From NCBI RefSeq assembly GCF_013375555.1, contig NZ_JABXWB010000001.1:3057501-3121500 (forward strand): DNA of 64,000 nucleotides, in the 5' to 3' direction. The first letter of the stretch is position 1. Each line of letters opens with the position of its first letter. Shown one piece after another: positions 18,031-27,560 of this stretch. Position numbers and translations under genes: made by a program. This stretch comes from Sphingobium sp. EM0848 (GTDB lineage Bacteria; Pseudomonadota; Alphaproteobacteria; Sphingomonadales; Sphingomonadaceae). The notes under the pieces are model-generated. The model had not been told where the DNA came from. It searched no databases and saw only the letters and a list, made by a program, of their open reading frames with translations.

Positions 18031-18405
18031 ATGAGCAGCATTTCGACAGCCGCATATCCCGTGATGATGGCGGGAAGGGATCAGGACGACCAGGGCGACG
18101 GCCCGGGCGGCCCCAATGTCGGCATCGCGACGCGGACCCGCACCCGGACGAAAAAGCCTTCGCTTTACAAGGTGCTGATGCTCAACGACGATTACACGCC
18201 CATGGAATTCGTGGTGCATGTCCTCCAGCAATTTTTCCGCATGGATATGGAGGAGGCCACCCGCGTGATGCTGCATGTCCACCAGCGCGGGGTCGGCGTG
18301 TGCGGCATATTCAGCTATGAGGTGGCGGAAACCAAGGTCAACCAGGTGATGGACTTCGCCCGGCAGAACCAGCACCCGCTGCAATGCACGCTGGAAAAGG
18401 CGTGA
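18031..18405 (+). CDS. clpS: ClpS adaptor protein
   Basis: ClpS delivers N-end-rule substrates to ClpAP. The 124-residue protein has a disordered N-terminus and the ClpS core from about residue 45: [34 protein letters not shown] and the YEVAETKV block. Conserved N-degron pocket residues ([15 protein letters not shown]) are present. The start is uncertain: ATG codons at 18031 and 18064 are both possible. clpA is not next to it here; glpD follows after 72 bases. Confidence 0.92.
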   Translation: MSSISTAAYPVMMAGRDQDDQGDGPGGPNVGIATRTRTRTKKPSLYKVLMLNDDYTPMEFVVHVLQQFFRMDMEEATRVMLHVHQRGVGVCGIFSYEVAETKVNQVMDFARQNQHPLQCTLEKA

Positions 18406-18477
18406 GCTCTGCCGGTCGTTGCCGCTATGGCGGCATGACGGTTCCGCAGACGCGAAAAGCAGGATAAGCTCTTCCCT

Positions 18478-19971
18478 GTGATCAGGGATGCCGAGCCTGC
18501 CATTTATGACCTCGCCATTATCGGCGGTGGAATCAATGGCTGTGGCATTGCTCGCGACGCGGCGGGGCGGGGCGCCCAGGTGCTGTTGCTGGAACGGGGC
18601 GATCTGGCGCAGGGCACATCCTCCGCCTCCACCAAGCTGATCCATGGCGGGCTGCGCTATCTGGAGCATTATGAATTCGCGCTGGTGCGGGAATCCCTGT
18701 CCGAGCGCGAACGGCTATGGGGCATTGCGCCGCATATCATTCATCCGATGCGCTTCGTGCTGCCCTGGGTGCCGGGGTTGCGGCCGCAATGGCTGTTGCG
18801 TCTGGGCCTGTTCCTCTATGATCATATTGGCGGCCGCCGCGCCCTGCCGCCGACCGAAGCGGTCGACCTGCGCCGCCACCCGGCCGGGCAGCCGCTCAAG
18901 CGCGGTTTCCGCAAGGCCTATGTCTATTCGGACGGCTGGGTGGACGATGCCCGGCTGGTGGTCCTGAATGCCCGCGACGCGGCCGACCGGGGTGCCGACA
19001 TCCGCACCCGCGCCGAAGCGCTGCGGCTGGAGCGGGTGGACGGCCTGTGGACGATCCAGACCGCGCAGGCGCAATTCCGGGCGCGGGTGGTCGTCAATGC
19101 CGCCGGGCCTGCCGTGCTGGATCTTCTGCATCGCGCGCAGGAAAGCAGCGACAGCCGGATGCGGCTGGTGCGGGGCTCGCATATCGTCGTGCGGCGGCTG
19201 TTCGATCATGGCTTCGCCTATTTCTTCCAACTCCCCGATGGCCGTATCTTCTTCGCCATTCCCTATCAGCGCGATTTCACCCTGATCGGCACGACCGACC
19301 GGGACCATCACGGTCCACCTGATCATCCGCACCCGGATGCGGAGGAGATCGCCTATCTTTGCGAGGGAGCGAACCGCTATTTTGCGCGGTCGATCGGGCC
19401 TCAGGACGTGCTCTGGTCCTATGCCGGGGTGCGGCCGCTGGTCGATGACGGGTCGGGCCGGCCCGAAGCGGCGACGCGCGGCTATCGGCTGGAACTGGAG
19501 GGGCGGGAAGGGGAGCCGCCGCTGCTCAGCATCTTCGGCGGCAAGATCACCACCTATCGCCATCTCGCCGCCGAGGCGATGGAAAGACTGAAGCCTTTCC
19601 TGCCCAGCTTGGCAGGCGGCGACTGGACGGCGGACGCGCCGCTGCCCGGTGGCGATTTCCCGATGAAGGAGCGGGATCGACTCATTGCTGATCTGGGCTG
19701 CGACTATCCCTTTCTTGATTTCGCGACGGTTCAGCGGATCGGCTGCGCCTATGGCACGCGGGCGCGGGACTGGCTGGGCGGGGCGCAGGACATGGCGGCG
19801 CTGGGCCTGCATTTCGGCCATGGGCTGACACAGGCGGAAGTCGACTATCTCATCGTCCGCGAATGGGCGGTCAGCGCCGAGGATATTTTGTGGCGCCGGA
19901 CCAAGCTGGGCCTGCGGCTGGACGCGGTGCAGAAGCTGCGGCTGGAACAATGGCTGGAGGAGAGGGGATGA
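18478..19971 (+). CDS. glpD: Glycerol-3-phosphate dehydrogenase GlpD
   Basis: FAD-dependent membrane-bound enzyme that oxidises glycerol-3-phosphate to dihydroxyacetone phosphate and passes electrons to quinone. The FAD-binding GGGINGCGIARD motif is at about residues 16-27, followed by the family block SSASTKLIHGGLRYLEHYEF; the C-terminal GlpD domain is complete (497 residues). Translation starts at GTG 18478. Its stop overlaps the glpK ATG by four bases, so glpD-glpK form an operon. No glpF or glpR is present. Confidence 0.95.
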   Translation: MIRDAEPAIYDLAIIGGGINGCGIARDAAGRGAQVLLLERGDLAQGTSSASTKLIHGGLRYLEHYEFALVRESLSERERLWGIAPHIIHPMRFVLPWVPGLRPQWLLRLGLFLYDHIGGRRALPPTEAVDLRRHPAGQPLKRGFRKAYVYSDGWVDDARLVVLNARDAADRGADIRTRAEALRLERVDGLWTIQTAQAQFRARVVVNAAGPAVLDLLHRAQESSDSRMRLVRGSHIVVRRLFDHGFAYFFQLPDGRIFFAIPYQRDFTLIGTTDRDHHGPPDHPHPDAEEIAYLCEGANRYFARSIGPQDVLWSYAGVRPLVDDGSGRPEAATRGYRLELEGREGEPPLLSIFGGKITTYRHLAAEAMERLKPFLPSLAGGDWTADAPLPGGDFPMKERDRLIADLGCDYPFLDFATVQRIGCAYGTRARDWLGGAQDMAALGLHFGHGLTQAEVDYLIVREWAVSAEDILWRRTKLGLRLDAVQKLRLEQWLEERG

Positions 19972-21449
19972 ACGACCGGCTGATCCTGGTGCTGGACGAA
20001 GGCACCACATCGACGCGGGCCATGCTCTATGCGCCGGACGGACGGCGGCTGGGCATGGCGCAGGCGGAGTTGACCCAATATTATCCGCAGCCCGGCTGGG
20101 TCGAACATGACGCCGCCGAAATCTGGAACCGGACGCTGGCCTGCGCGCGGGACATGGTGGAGCAGGCGGGCGGCGCGGATCGCATCGCCGCCATCGGCAT
20201 CACCAACCAGCGTGAGACGGTGGTCGCCTGGGACCGGAGAACGGGCGCGCCGCTGGCCCGCGCCATCGTCTGGCAGGACCGCCGCACCGCCGACCAATGC
20301 ACGGCGTTGAAGGCAGCGGGGCATGAAGCGGCGGTCCAGCGCCAGACCGGACTGGTGATCGATCCCTATTTCTCCGCGACGAAGATGCGCTGGCTGCTGG
20401 ATCATGAACCGGCACTGGCGGATGCAGGCGATGTGCTGGCCTTCGGCACGGTCGAAAGCTGGCTGGTATGGAAACTGACCGGCGGCCTGCACGTCAGCGA
20501 TGCCAGCAACGCCAGCCGCACCCAGTTGATGGCGCTGGACGGCGAGGGGTGGGACCGCGGGCTGTGCGATCTGTTCGGCGTGCCGGTGCAGGCCTTGCCG
20601 GAGATCAGCGACAATGCGGGCGCCTTTGGCGAGACGCAGGCGGAATGGTTCGGACGGCCCATCCCGATCCGGGGTCTGGCGGGCGACCAGCAGGCGGCGA
20701 CCATCGGTCAGGGCTGTCTGACCCCCGGCGATGCCAAGGCGACGCTGGGCACCGGGGCCTTCGTGCTGGCCAATCGGGGCAGCCTGGTCCCCGTTTCGCA
20801 GCATCGGTTGTTGGGAACGCTGCTCTATCGGCTGTCGGGCGAGAGAACCTATGCGCTGGAAGGATCGGTATTCGTCGCGGGGAGCCTGATCCAATGGCTG
20901 CGCGACCGGCTGGGACTGATCGCCAGCGCCGGGGAGACGGAGGCGCTGGCCCGCTCCGTGCCGGACAATGGCGGGGTCATGATGCTGCCCGCGCTGGCCG
21001 GACTGGGCGCGCCGCACTGGCGGCCGGACGCGACGGGGGTGATCAGCGGGCTGACGCAGGGCACGGGCCGGGCGCATATCGTGCGCGCGGCGCTCGAATC
21101 CCTGTCGCACCAGCTTTGCGATCTGGCCGGTGCTTTTGCGGCCGATGGTGCGGCCTGGCGGATGCTGCGGATCGACGGCGGGATGAGCGCCAATGACTGG
21201 ATCGTGCAGGACATGGCGGACATGCTGGATCTGGCCGTGGACCGTCCCGCCGACGTCGAGACGACAGCCAAAGGCGCGGCGATGCTGGCGGCGCTGGGCT
21301 GCGGCCTTCACCCCTCGCTGGAGGCGGCGGCGTCGGCAATGGGGGCGGCGGTGACGCGGTTCATGCCGGCCCTGCCGGCGGAGCAGCGGGCGGAGAGGCT
21401 GGCGCAATGGGATGCGCTGCTTTCCCGTGCATTGCAGAGATCGAGCTGA
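19968..21449 (+). CDS. glpK: Glycerol kinase GlpK
   Basis: Phosphorylates glycerol to glycerol-3-phosphate, feeding GlpD. A FGGY-family kinase of 493 residues, with the N-terminal phosphate loop DEGTTSTRAMLY, the signature block GITNQRETVVAWDRRTG and the C-terminal RIDGGMSANDWIVQD motif. The ATG at 19968 overlaps the glpD stop (ATGA), and upstream in-frame starts lie within glpD. Order glpD-glpK without a transporter gene suggests uptake by diffusion or a facilitator encoded elsewhere. Confidence 0.96.
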   Translation: MNDRLILVLDEGTTSTRAMLYAPDGRRLGMAQAELTQYYPQPGWVEHDAAEIWNRTLACARDMVEQAGGADRIAAIGITNQRETVVAWDRRTGAPLARAIVWQDRRTADQCTALKAAGHEAAVQRQTGLVIDPYFSATKMRWLLDHEPALADAGDVLAFGTVESWLVWKLTGGLHVSDASNASRTQLMALDGEGWDRGLCDLFGVPVQALPEISDNAGAFGETQAEWFGRPIPIRGLAGDQQAATIGQGCLTPGDAKATLGTGAFVLANRGSLVPVSQHRLLGTLLYRLSGERTYALEGSVFVAGSLIQWLRDRLGLIASAGETEALARSVPDNGGVMMLPALAGLGAPHWRPDATGVISGLTQGTGRAHIVRAALESLSHQLCDLAGAFAADGAAWRMLRIDGGMSANDWIVQDMADMLDLAVDRPADVETTAKGAAMLAALGCGLHPSLEAAASAMGAAVTRFMPALPAEQRAERLAQWDALLSRALQRSS

Positions 21450-21521
21450 AGCATAGGCGGGTGCTTCATCTTGGGGCTTTGCCTCTTTTCCAACGGCCGA
21501 CGCCTTCTATTGGACATTCGT

Positions 21522-21546
21522 AAAATATTCATCGTGAGTATATTTT
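21522..21546. promoter_or_regulatory. AT-rich inverted repeat before the diguanylate cyclase
   Basis: AAAATAT and ATATTTT are separated by 11 bases, about 30 bases before the cyclase start, in an otherwise GC-rich genome. It is a plausible promoter or operator for the cyclase gene. Confidence 0.35.
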
Positions 21547-21575
21547 AACGATAAGTCTGTAAGGCGGGGCGGAAC

Positions 21576-23360
21576 ATGCAAACGACTCCTCGTCATCCTT
21601 TTTCCAGACTGGCTCCGGTCCTGCTCGGCTGCGCCTATTTTGTGATGGCGACGTTGGCGCTCACCGGTTCGCGTTTCGATGGAGGCCTTGCCTTCATCTG
21701 GGGCGCCAATGCCCTCCTGATGGCTGTTCTGCTGACATTGCGGATCGGCGATTGGCTTCCGTCGCTGATGGCCTGCGGCGTTGCCAGCGCCGCTGCGACG
21801 AGCCTGTGGGGCATGGGACCATTGGCGGCGTTGCCGATGGCGGGCATCAACCTTCTGGAAGCGCTGATCGTTGCGCTCCTGTGCCAGCGTTTTGCGCGGG
21901 GGCGGAAATTCGCCGGGTCGATGCGTCTGCTCGTCGTCTTTACCCTGGCCCTGTGCGGGCCGGCGAACATGCTGGCGGGCCTGGCTGCCGCGCTGGTCGC
22001 GTCGCTGCTCACGCCGGTGGCCTTCGGCCCGTCCTGGCTGCAATGGTATACCGGCCATGTGCTGGGCGGCCTGACCTGCACGCCGATTCTGATGATGCTG
22101 ATGCAGGGGGAGGTGCGCCGCTGGATCGTCCAGACGCCGCGCCGGGAAAAATGGGAAGCGCTGGGCCTGTTGATCGTCTTTTCGCTGGCGACGGTCTATG
22201 TCTTTTACGTCGCGCGTTATCCGATGCTGTTCGCGCTGCTGCTGCCGATGGTGGTCATCGTCTTTCGCGTGGGCAATCTCGGGGCGGCGGCATCGGTGCT
22301 GATTGTCGCCGCGATCGGCGGGACCGCCACCATCACCGGCCACGGACCGCTGTACATGCTTCCCGACGGCTCATTGGGTGAGCGGATGCAGCATTTCCAG
22401 TTCTTCCTTGCGTTCAGCTTCCTGCTGTCGATGCCGATCGCGGCGGAACTGAACAGCCGCCGGCGCCTGTTCCAGATGCTGCAGGAAAGCGAGGCGCGCT
22501 ATCGCATCATTGCCGAACATAGCGGTGACGTGGTGCTCAACATCAATGTGGACGGGCTGATCGAATATGCTTCGCCTGCCGCTGCGGAGCAGATCGGCTG
22601 CGCGCCGGATCTGCTGATCGGGCAGGATGTAGCCAATCTGGTCGATCCGGAGGATCGCGATCATGTGAGCGCCGCCATCGCCCGGGCATTGGCCCATCCG
22701 GGCGATGTGCAGGCGGTCGAGTTCCGGCCCTTCATCTCCGACCGTGGGCTGGAATGGTGTGAGATGGTGGCGCGCGCCGCGGTGGATGAACATGGAATGC
22801 CCACCGGGATCGTCAGCACGATTCGCGACATGTCCCGGCACAAGGCGCGACAGCGTGCGCTGCAACAGGTGGCGGCGCTGGACTCGCTGACCGGCGCGGA
22901 TACGCGGCGGGCGTTCCTGGAAAAGCTGGACGATGAGATTGCGCGCGTCCGGCGGGGCGGGCGGGCCTGCCTGCTGCTGATCGACATCGATCATTTCAAG
23001 GCGGTCAACGATTGCCATGGCCATGGCGCGGGTGACCGGGTGCTGGCCGGCTTTGTCGAGCGCCTGCGGCCGGGGCTGCGCGGCATGGACAGTATCGGCC
23101 GGCTGGGCGGTGAGGAGTTCGCCATCCTGTTGAGCGGCACGGATGTCGAGCGGGCGAGCATGATTTGCGAGCGGTTGCGCGAGATGGTGTCGGTCAATCC
23201 CGTCCATATCGATTCGGGCGAGGCGATCCGGGTGACGTTCAGCGCAGGGCTGGTCGAACTGGATGCGCTGACAGGACGCGACGCGATCCTGGAGGCTGCG
23301 GACAAGGCGCTCTATCGCGCCAAGCATAGCGGGCGGAACTGCCTGCGGCTGGCGGCCTAA
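21576..23360 (+). CDS. MASE1-PAS-GGDEF diguanylate cyclase
   Basis: Membrane-bound enzyme predicted to make cyclic di-GMP from two GTP. Residues 10-300 are a MASE1-like sensor with about eight transmembrane segments. A PAS domain follows at about 305-430 (EARYRIIAEHSGDVVLNINV onward), then a GGDEF domain to 594. The active-site loop is GGEEF, and the inhibitory I-site RxxD (RGMD) lies five residues before it, so product inhibition is expected. No EAL domain is attached. It stands alone after glpK. Confidence 0.92.
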   Translation: MQTTPRHPFSRLAPVLLGCAYFVMATLALTGSRFDGGLAFIWGANALLMAVLLTLRIGDWLPSLMACGVASAAATSLWGMGPLAALPMAGINLLEALIVALLCQRFARGRKFAGSMRLLVVFTLALCGPANMLAGLAAALVASLLTPVAFGPSWLQWYTGHVLGGLTCTPILMMLMQGEVRRWIVQTPRREKWEALGLLIVFSLATVYVFYVARYPMLFALLLPMVVIVFRVGNLGAAASVLIVAAIGGTATITGHGPLYMLPDGSLGERMQHFQFFLAFSFLLSMPIAAELNSRRRLFQMLQESEARYRIIAEHSGDVVLNINVDGLIEYASPAAAEQIGCAPDLLIGQDVANLVDPEDRDHVSAAIARALAHPGDVQAVEFRPFISDRGLEWCEMVARAAVDEHGMPTGIVSTIRDMSRHKARQRALQQVAALDSLTGADTRRAFLEKLDDEIARVRRGGRACLLLIDIDHFKAVNDCHGHGAGDRVLAGFVERLRPGLRGMDSIGRLGGEEFAILLSGTDVERASMICERLREMVSVNPVHIDSGEAIRVTFSAGLVELDALTGRDAILEAADKALYRAKHSGRNCLRLAA

Positions 23361-23481
23361 GAGAGCGCTGCGGTTAAATTCGACCGGGTACGCATGCGAT
23401 GCAGAGGAATCGCCTCCCACCGGAAAAATCAGGCGATGATATGTTGTAACTTTCCCCTGTCTCGCCTATGTAATTGCCACC

Positions 23482-23859
23482 ATGCCGATCAGCCTTCGCC
23501 AGCATCTGTTCAACGGTCGTATCGACCGGATCGCGATTGCGCTGTCGGGCATGTGTGTCGCCCATTGTTTCGTGACCGCCGTGCTGTTGGGGCTGTTGGC
23601 TTCGGCGGGCGGCATTTTCGAAAGCCCGATCTTCCATGAGGCGGGGCTGGTGCTGGCGATCCTGCTGGGCGCGGTGGCGCTGGGCCATGGCGCGGTGGCG
23701 CATGGCTATATGATGCCGGCGGCGATCGGATCGCTGGGGCTGGGCATCATGGCAGGCGCGTTGACCATGGACCATGGCTTGCAGGAAAGCGCCTATACCC
23801 TGCTGGGAGTGGGCATATTGGCGCTGGGACACGACCTGAATCACCGCGCGGGGCGGTAG
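23482..23859 (+). CDS. MerC-domain membrane protein
   Basis: A 125-residue inner-membrane protein with four hydrophobic segments. It carries the MerC-type first-helix motif CVAHC (about residues 25-29) in IALSGMCVAHCFVTAVLLGL and late histidine-rich segments (HGAVAHGYM, TMDHGLQES). MerC of mer operons carries mercuric ion, but no merR, merA, merT or merP gene is near, and chromosomal MerC-like proteins in sphingomonads have no proven role. Transport or binding of a metal ion is only a guess. Confidence 0.75.
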   Translation: MPISLRQHLFNGRIDRIAIALSGMCVAHCFVTAVLLGLLASAGGIFESPIFHEAGLVLAILLGAVALGHGAVAHGYMMPAAIGSLGLGIMAGALTMDHGLQESAYTLLGVGILALGHDLNHRAGR

Positions 23860-23869
23860 ACCTTTCCCC

Positions 23870-24859
23870 TTAGACCGGCTTGCGGTCTACCCGATGCTCG
23901 CCCTTCACCCAGCGTACCGTGCCGGTGCTGGCACGCATCACCACGCTGTCGGTGGTGAGCTTGCCGCCGGGCAACCGCTTGACCCCGGCGAGGAGCGACC
24001 CGTCCGTCACCCCGGTCGCCGCGAAGATGCAGTCGCCCTTCGCCAGCTCCTTGAGGTCATAGATCTTGTCGAGATCGGTGATGCCCCATTTGCGGGCGCG
24101 GGAACGCTCATCGTCATTGCGGAACAGCAGCTTGCCCTTGAACTGGCCGCCGACGCAACGCAGGGCCGCACAGGCCAGCACACCCTCCGGAGCGCCGCCC
24201 GACCCCATATAGATGTCGATATTGGTTTCCGGATTGGTGGTCGCGATCACGCCGGCGACGTCGCCGTCCGGGATCAGCATGATGCCGCAGCCGATGGCGC
24301 GCAGCTCCGCGATCAGCTTTTCATGGCGCGGACGGTCGAGCACGCAGACGATGATCTCATGCGGATCGACGCCCTTCGCCTTGGCGACAGCCTCGACATT
24401 ATCCTTCACCGGCTTGTTCATGTCGATGATGCCGTCGGGATAGCCGGGGCCGACGGCCAGCTTCTCCATATAGACGTCGGGCGCGTTGAGCAGTCCGCCT
24501 TCCTCGGAGATCGCCAGCACGGCCAGCGCATTGGGACCGGCCTTGGCGGTGATGGTGGTGCCTTCCAGCGGGTCGAGCGCGATGTCGATCCTGGGGCCGG
24601 TGCCGATCGCGTTGCCGACCTTTTCACCGATATAAAGCATCGGAGCCTCGTCGCGCTCACCCTCGCCGATGACCACGGTGCCGTCCATGTAAAGGTCGTT
24701 GAAGGCCAGGCGCATCGCTTCGACCGCGGCGGCGTCGGCGGCTTTTTCATCGCCCCGGCCGATCAGCTTGGACGCGGCGATGGCGGCGGCTTCGGTCACG
24801 CGCACCATTTCCAGCACCAGCACGCGATCGAGTATCGAGCTTGCCTGCACCATGTTCAT
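23870..24859 (-). CDS. glpX: Class II fructose-1,6-bisphosphatase GlpX
   Basis: Hydrolyses fructose-1,6-bisphosphate in gluconeogenesis. The 329-residue length and the lithium-sensitive phosphatase-fold motifs fit GlpX: GEGERDEAPMLYIGEKVG, IALDPLEGTT (metal site) and the ATTNPETNIDIYMGSGGAPEG block. It lies 179 bases downstream of hom on the same strand, with a hairpin between them, and converges with the merC-like gene. Confidence 0.95.
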   Translation of the reverse strand: MNMVQASSILDRVLVLEMVRVTEAAAIAASKLIGRGDEKAADAAAVEAMRLAFNDLYMDGTVVIGEGERDEAPMLYIGEKVGNAIGTGPRIDIALDPLEGTTITAKAGPNALAVLAISEEGGLLNAPDVYMEKLAVGPGYPDGIIDMNKPVKDNVEAVAKAKGVDPHEIIVCVLDRPRHEKLIAELRAIGCGIMLIPDGDVAGVIATTNPETNIDIYMGSGGAPEGVLACAALRCVGGQFKGKLLFRNDDERSRARKWGITDLDKIYDLKELAKGDCIFAATGVTDGSLLAGVKRLPGGKLTTDSVVMRASTGTVRWVKGEHRVDRKPV

Positions 24860-24998
24860 TCCTCTTCCAGAGCGCTATTTGTGGAGCGCGATAGGATGTC
24901 GGTCGACCCTTGTCGAGGGTGCGCCTTTCAGGGACGCAATGCAACGGAGGGGCGTTTGCTCCGTCGCCGTCTGAATGAAGCGGTGGGTTTGCGCATCA

Positions 24999-25033
24999 GG
25001 GTCCGCAGGCCGATCACGGCCTGCGTCGGACCC
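24999..25033 (-). terminator. Strong hairpin between hom and glpX
   Basis: GGGTCC-GCAGGCCG and CGGCCTGC-GTC-GGACCC form a 14-pair stem with a three-base bulge and a four-base loop, five bases after the hom stop. There is no T run on the minus strand, so it may attenuate transcription or protect the transcript end. Confidence 0.5.
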
Positions 25034-25038
25034 GATCC

Positions 25039-26343
25039 TCAATCCAAAATATGCATGACCATCGGCGTCTGGAGCAGGCTGTCCGAACCCGCCAGCCGCT
25101 CCAGCGTCTCGCGCACACAGCGTTCTTCGCCCGCATGGGTGACGATCGCCACGAGCACGCCGTCCGCCTGATTCGCGCCGCGCTGGATCATGCTTTCGAT
25201 CGACACGCCCGCGTCGCGGGTTGCGGCCGCGATCTCCGCCAGCACGCCGGGGCGATCCTGCACCTTGAAGCGCAGATAGGCGCGGCCGACACGCTTGCCC
25301 GCATCGGCGGGTTTCTGCTGCGCCAGCGCCGCGACCGGCATGGCGAGCGCGTCGCCATATTCATCGCGCGCCACGTCGATCAAATCGGCCACGACGGCTG
25401 AGGCGGTCGGACCGTCGCCCGCGCCGCGCCCCTGGAAGAAGAGGCGACCGACGAAATTGCCTTCCGCCACCACGGCGTTCAGCGATCCGTCGACATGGGA
25501 AAGCGGATGGTCGAGCGGCACCAGCATCGGATGGACGCGCTGGAACAGTCCGTCAGGCCCGTTCTCCGCCATGCCGACCAGACGAATGCGATAGCCCAGC
25601 GCCGCCGCTTCGGCGATGTCGGCGGCGATGACGTGACGGATGCCGGTGGTCGCGACCGCGTCGAAATCCAGCTCCGTGCCGAAGGCCAGGCTGGCAAGGA
25701 TCGTCAGCTTGTGCGCGGCATCGACGCCGTCGATGTCGAAGCTCGGGTCCGCTTCGGCATAGCCCAGCTCCTGCGCTTCCTTGAGCACTTCGTCAAAGCC
25801 CCGGCCTTCCTTCTCCATGGTGGTCAGGATGTAATTGCAGGTGCCGTTGAGGATGCCGTAGACGCGGCTGATCTCGTTCGCGGCCGCGCCTTCGCGCATG
25901 CCCTTGATGACCGGGATGCCACCTGCGACGGCGGCTTCATATTTGAGTGCGACGCCTGCTTTCTCGGCCAGCGCGGCAAGGTCCAGCCCGTGATGAGCCA
26001 ACATCGCCTTGTTCGCCGTGACGAAAGGCTTGCCGACGTTCAGGCATTGACGGGCGAGGGTGAGGGCGGGGCCGTCCGCTCCGCCGATCAGTTCCACCAC
26101 CACGTCTATATCGTCGCGGGTCGCCAGCGTCGTCATGTCGTCCACCCATTCATAGGGCGACAGGTCGACGCCGCGATCCTTGTTCCGGTCGCGCGCGGAA
26201 ATGGCGACGACCTGAATCGGACAACCGGCGCGCCGGGCAATCAGATCGGCATTGGTCTGAAGCAGCCGAATGACGCCCCCGCCCACCGTGCCGAGGCCGA
26301 CCAGCGCGACGCGCAGCGGGGCATGGCGGTGCAGATTGCTCAT
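25039..26343 (-). CDS. hom: Homoserine dehydrogenase
   Basis: Reduces aspartate semialdehyde to homoserine on the path to threonine and methionine. The 434-residue protein has an N-terminal NAD(P)-binding motif GLGTVGGGVIRLL and the catalytic segment GILNGTCNYILTTMEKEGRGF with YAEADPSFDIDGVDAAHK. A C-terminal ACT domain (about 350-434, RPGVLAEIAAATRDAGVSIE) is expected to sense threonine. It is monofunctional, with no aspartokinase domain. Confidence 0.96.
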   Translation of the reverse strand: MSNLHRHAPLRVALVGLGTVGGGVIRLLQTNADLIARRAGCPIQVVAISARDRNKDRGVDLSPYEWVDDMTTLATRDDIDVVVELIGGADGPALTLARQCLNVGKPFVTANKAMLAHHGLDLAALAEKAGVALKYEAAVAGGIPVIKGMREGAAANEISRVYGILNGTCNYILTTMEKEGRGFDEVLKEAQELGYAEADPSFDIDGVDAAHKLTILASLAFGTELDFDAVATTGIRHVIAADIAEAAALGYRIRLVGMAENGPDGLFQRVHPMLVPLDHPLSHVDGSLNAVVAEGNFVGRLFFQGRGAGDGPTASAVVADLIDVARDEYGDALAMPVAALAQQKPADAGKRVGRAYLRFKVQDRPGVLAEIAAATRDAGVSIESMIQRGANQADGVLVAIVTHAGEERCVRETLERLAGSDSLLQTPMVMHILD

Positions 26344-26431
26344 GGCTTCTTCTTATCCTTCGTTCAGACGTGAAGCGGCGCTGATAGCCGCCTCTTCGTG
26401 TCTGTCCAAGGAAAAGGAGCCGCCTGGCCGA

Positions 26432-27310
26432 TCATCGCACCGATCGCGTCCGGCCGCAGGGGCCAAGCGCGGCCAGCACGACCTGATAATCGGCGCGGGC
26501 TGCCTCTGCATCCGGTGCCGCAAGGGCGCGGACCGATGGGGCGGGCAACTCAGACGGCAGGCCGCAGGCGAGGCGATACCAGAGCAGGCTGCCGCGCACC
26601 GGCGGCCGGGCGGCTTCGTCGACAATCTCACCCAGTGCGACCGCCCAGCGCGGAGTCTGTCCGGGGCGGCGCAGGATCGACAGAGACACGGGATCGCCAT
26701 TTTCAGTGCGCAGGAAGATCTGTGTCTCGCCCTCGCCGGCAATCGTGCCCGCGACATGGAAGGCATCGCCCAGCCCGACGATGCGCGGCGGGGCGTGGTT
26801 GGCGACCAGTTCGGAAAGAATGCCCTTCACCCGTTCGAGTTCGGAGGGCGAGGCAGCGATCTGGGCGTCGCGCGCCACGAGCTGGATTTCGCCGGGTCGC
26901 GCGCCTGCCCGCGCGAACAGGATGACGTCTGCCTTCTTCAGCTTGGGCAATTTGCCCCTTGCGTCGAGGCGTGCGTCGTAGAGGTAGCGGATGGTGGGAC
27001 TGATTCCCCCTTCTCCGCGAATCAGGGCGGTGACATTTGCCTCCACAAAGACCCGCTGATAGCCTGCCGGAATGGTTCCGGCCTGCTCGGGGCGCAATTT
27101 GATGATGTTGCCAATCCGCGCCTGTGCCACCATCGGCGCCATGTCCGCCAGGTCCGCAATGTCGGCGTAGGACAGCCCTGCGGCGCGTTGCGATGGTGGC
27201 GCTGCCGTTTGCCTGTCAGGCGTCTGAGCCGCGGAAATCTGCGATTGTGCGGCGGAAATGAGGCACAGCAGGGCGAGCGTCCGCAGGTTCATGGTGGATT
27301 TTTTTTTCAT
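26432..27310 (-). CDS. Secreted protein of unknown function
   Basis: A 292-residue protein with a basic n-region and signal peptide (MKKKSTMNLRTLALLCLISA, then cleavage near SAAQ). The ATG at 27310 follows AGGA at five bases; an internal ATG at 27292 is possible. The mature part has two cysteines (near ACGLP and GPCGR) that could form a disulfide. I recognise no domain. It is transcribed towards hom, 88 bases away, and divergent from tonB, so an envelope role is plausible but unproved. Confidence 0.7.
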   Translation of the reverse strand: MKKKSTMNLRTLALLCLISAAQSQISAAQTPDRQTAAPPSQRAAGLSYADIADLADMAPMVAQARIGNIIKLRPEQAGTIPAGYQRVFVEANVTALIRGEGGISPTIRYLYDARLDARGKLPKLKKADVILFARAGARPGEIQLVARDAQIAASPSELERVKGILSELVANHAPPRIVGLGDAFHVAGTIAGEGETQIFLRTENGDPVSLSILRRPGQTPRWAVALGEIVDEAARPPVRGSLLWYRLACGLPSELPAPSVRALAAPDAEAARADYQVVLAALGPCGRTRSVR

Positions 27311-27560
27311 CTTCGTCCTAGTGATGGCAGTCCGTGACATGATTGTCACATGCAAGTCTTTCTGGTGTGTAATGGCGGTCGCAAATGATCATATCGATAA
27401 AGCGTTTGCGTGCCACGATGCGCCGCGATAGGAGTTCGCACGGTAGCAAATGGACGGATAGGGGCCAAGATGACCGGGGTGACCCGGCCAGCTCGGGCCG
27501 TTTTTGGCTTATTTGCCGATAATCAACTGGTAAAGCTGAGTTAAGGAGTGTCGTTGCCGA

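Noticed and set aside
23482..23859. A mercury-resistance operon suggested by the MerC-like gene
   Set aside because: No merA, merT, merP or metal-type merR gene is near; the MerR-type gene at 2.5 kb has no cysteines and is part of the ihfA cluster.
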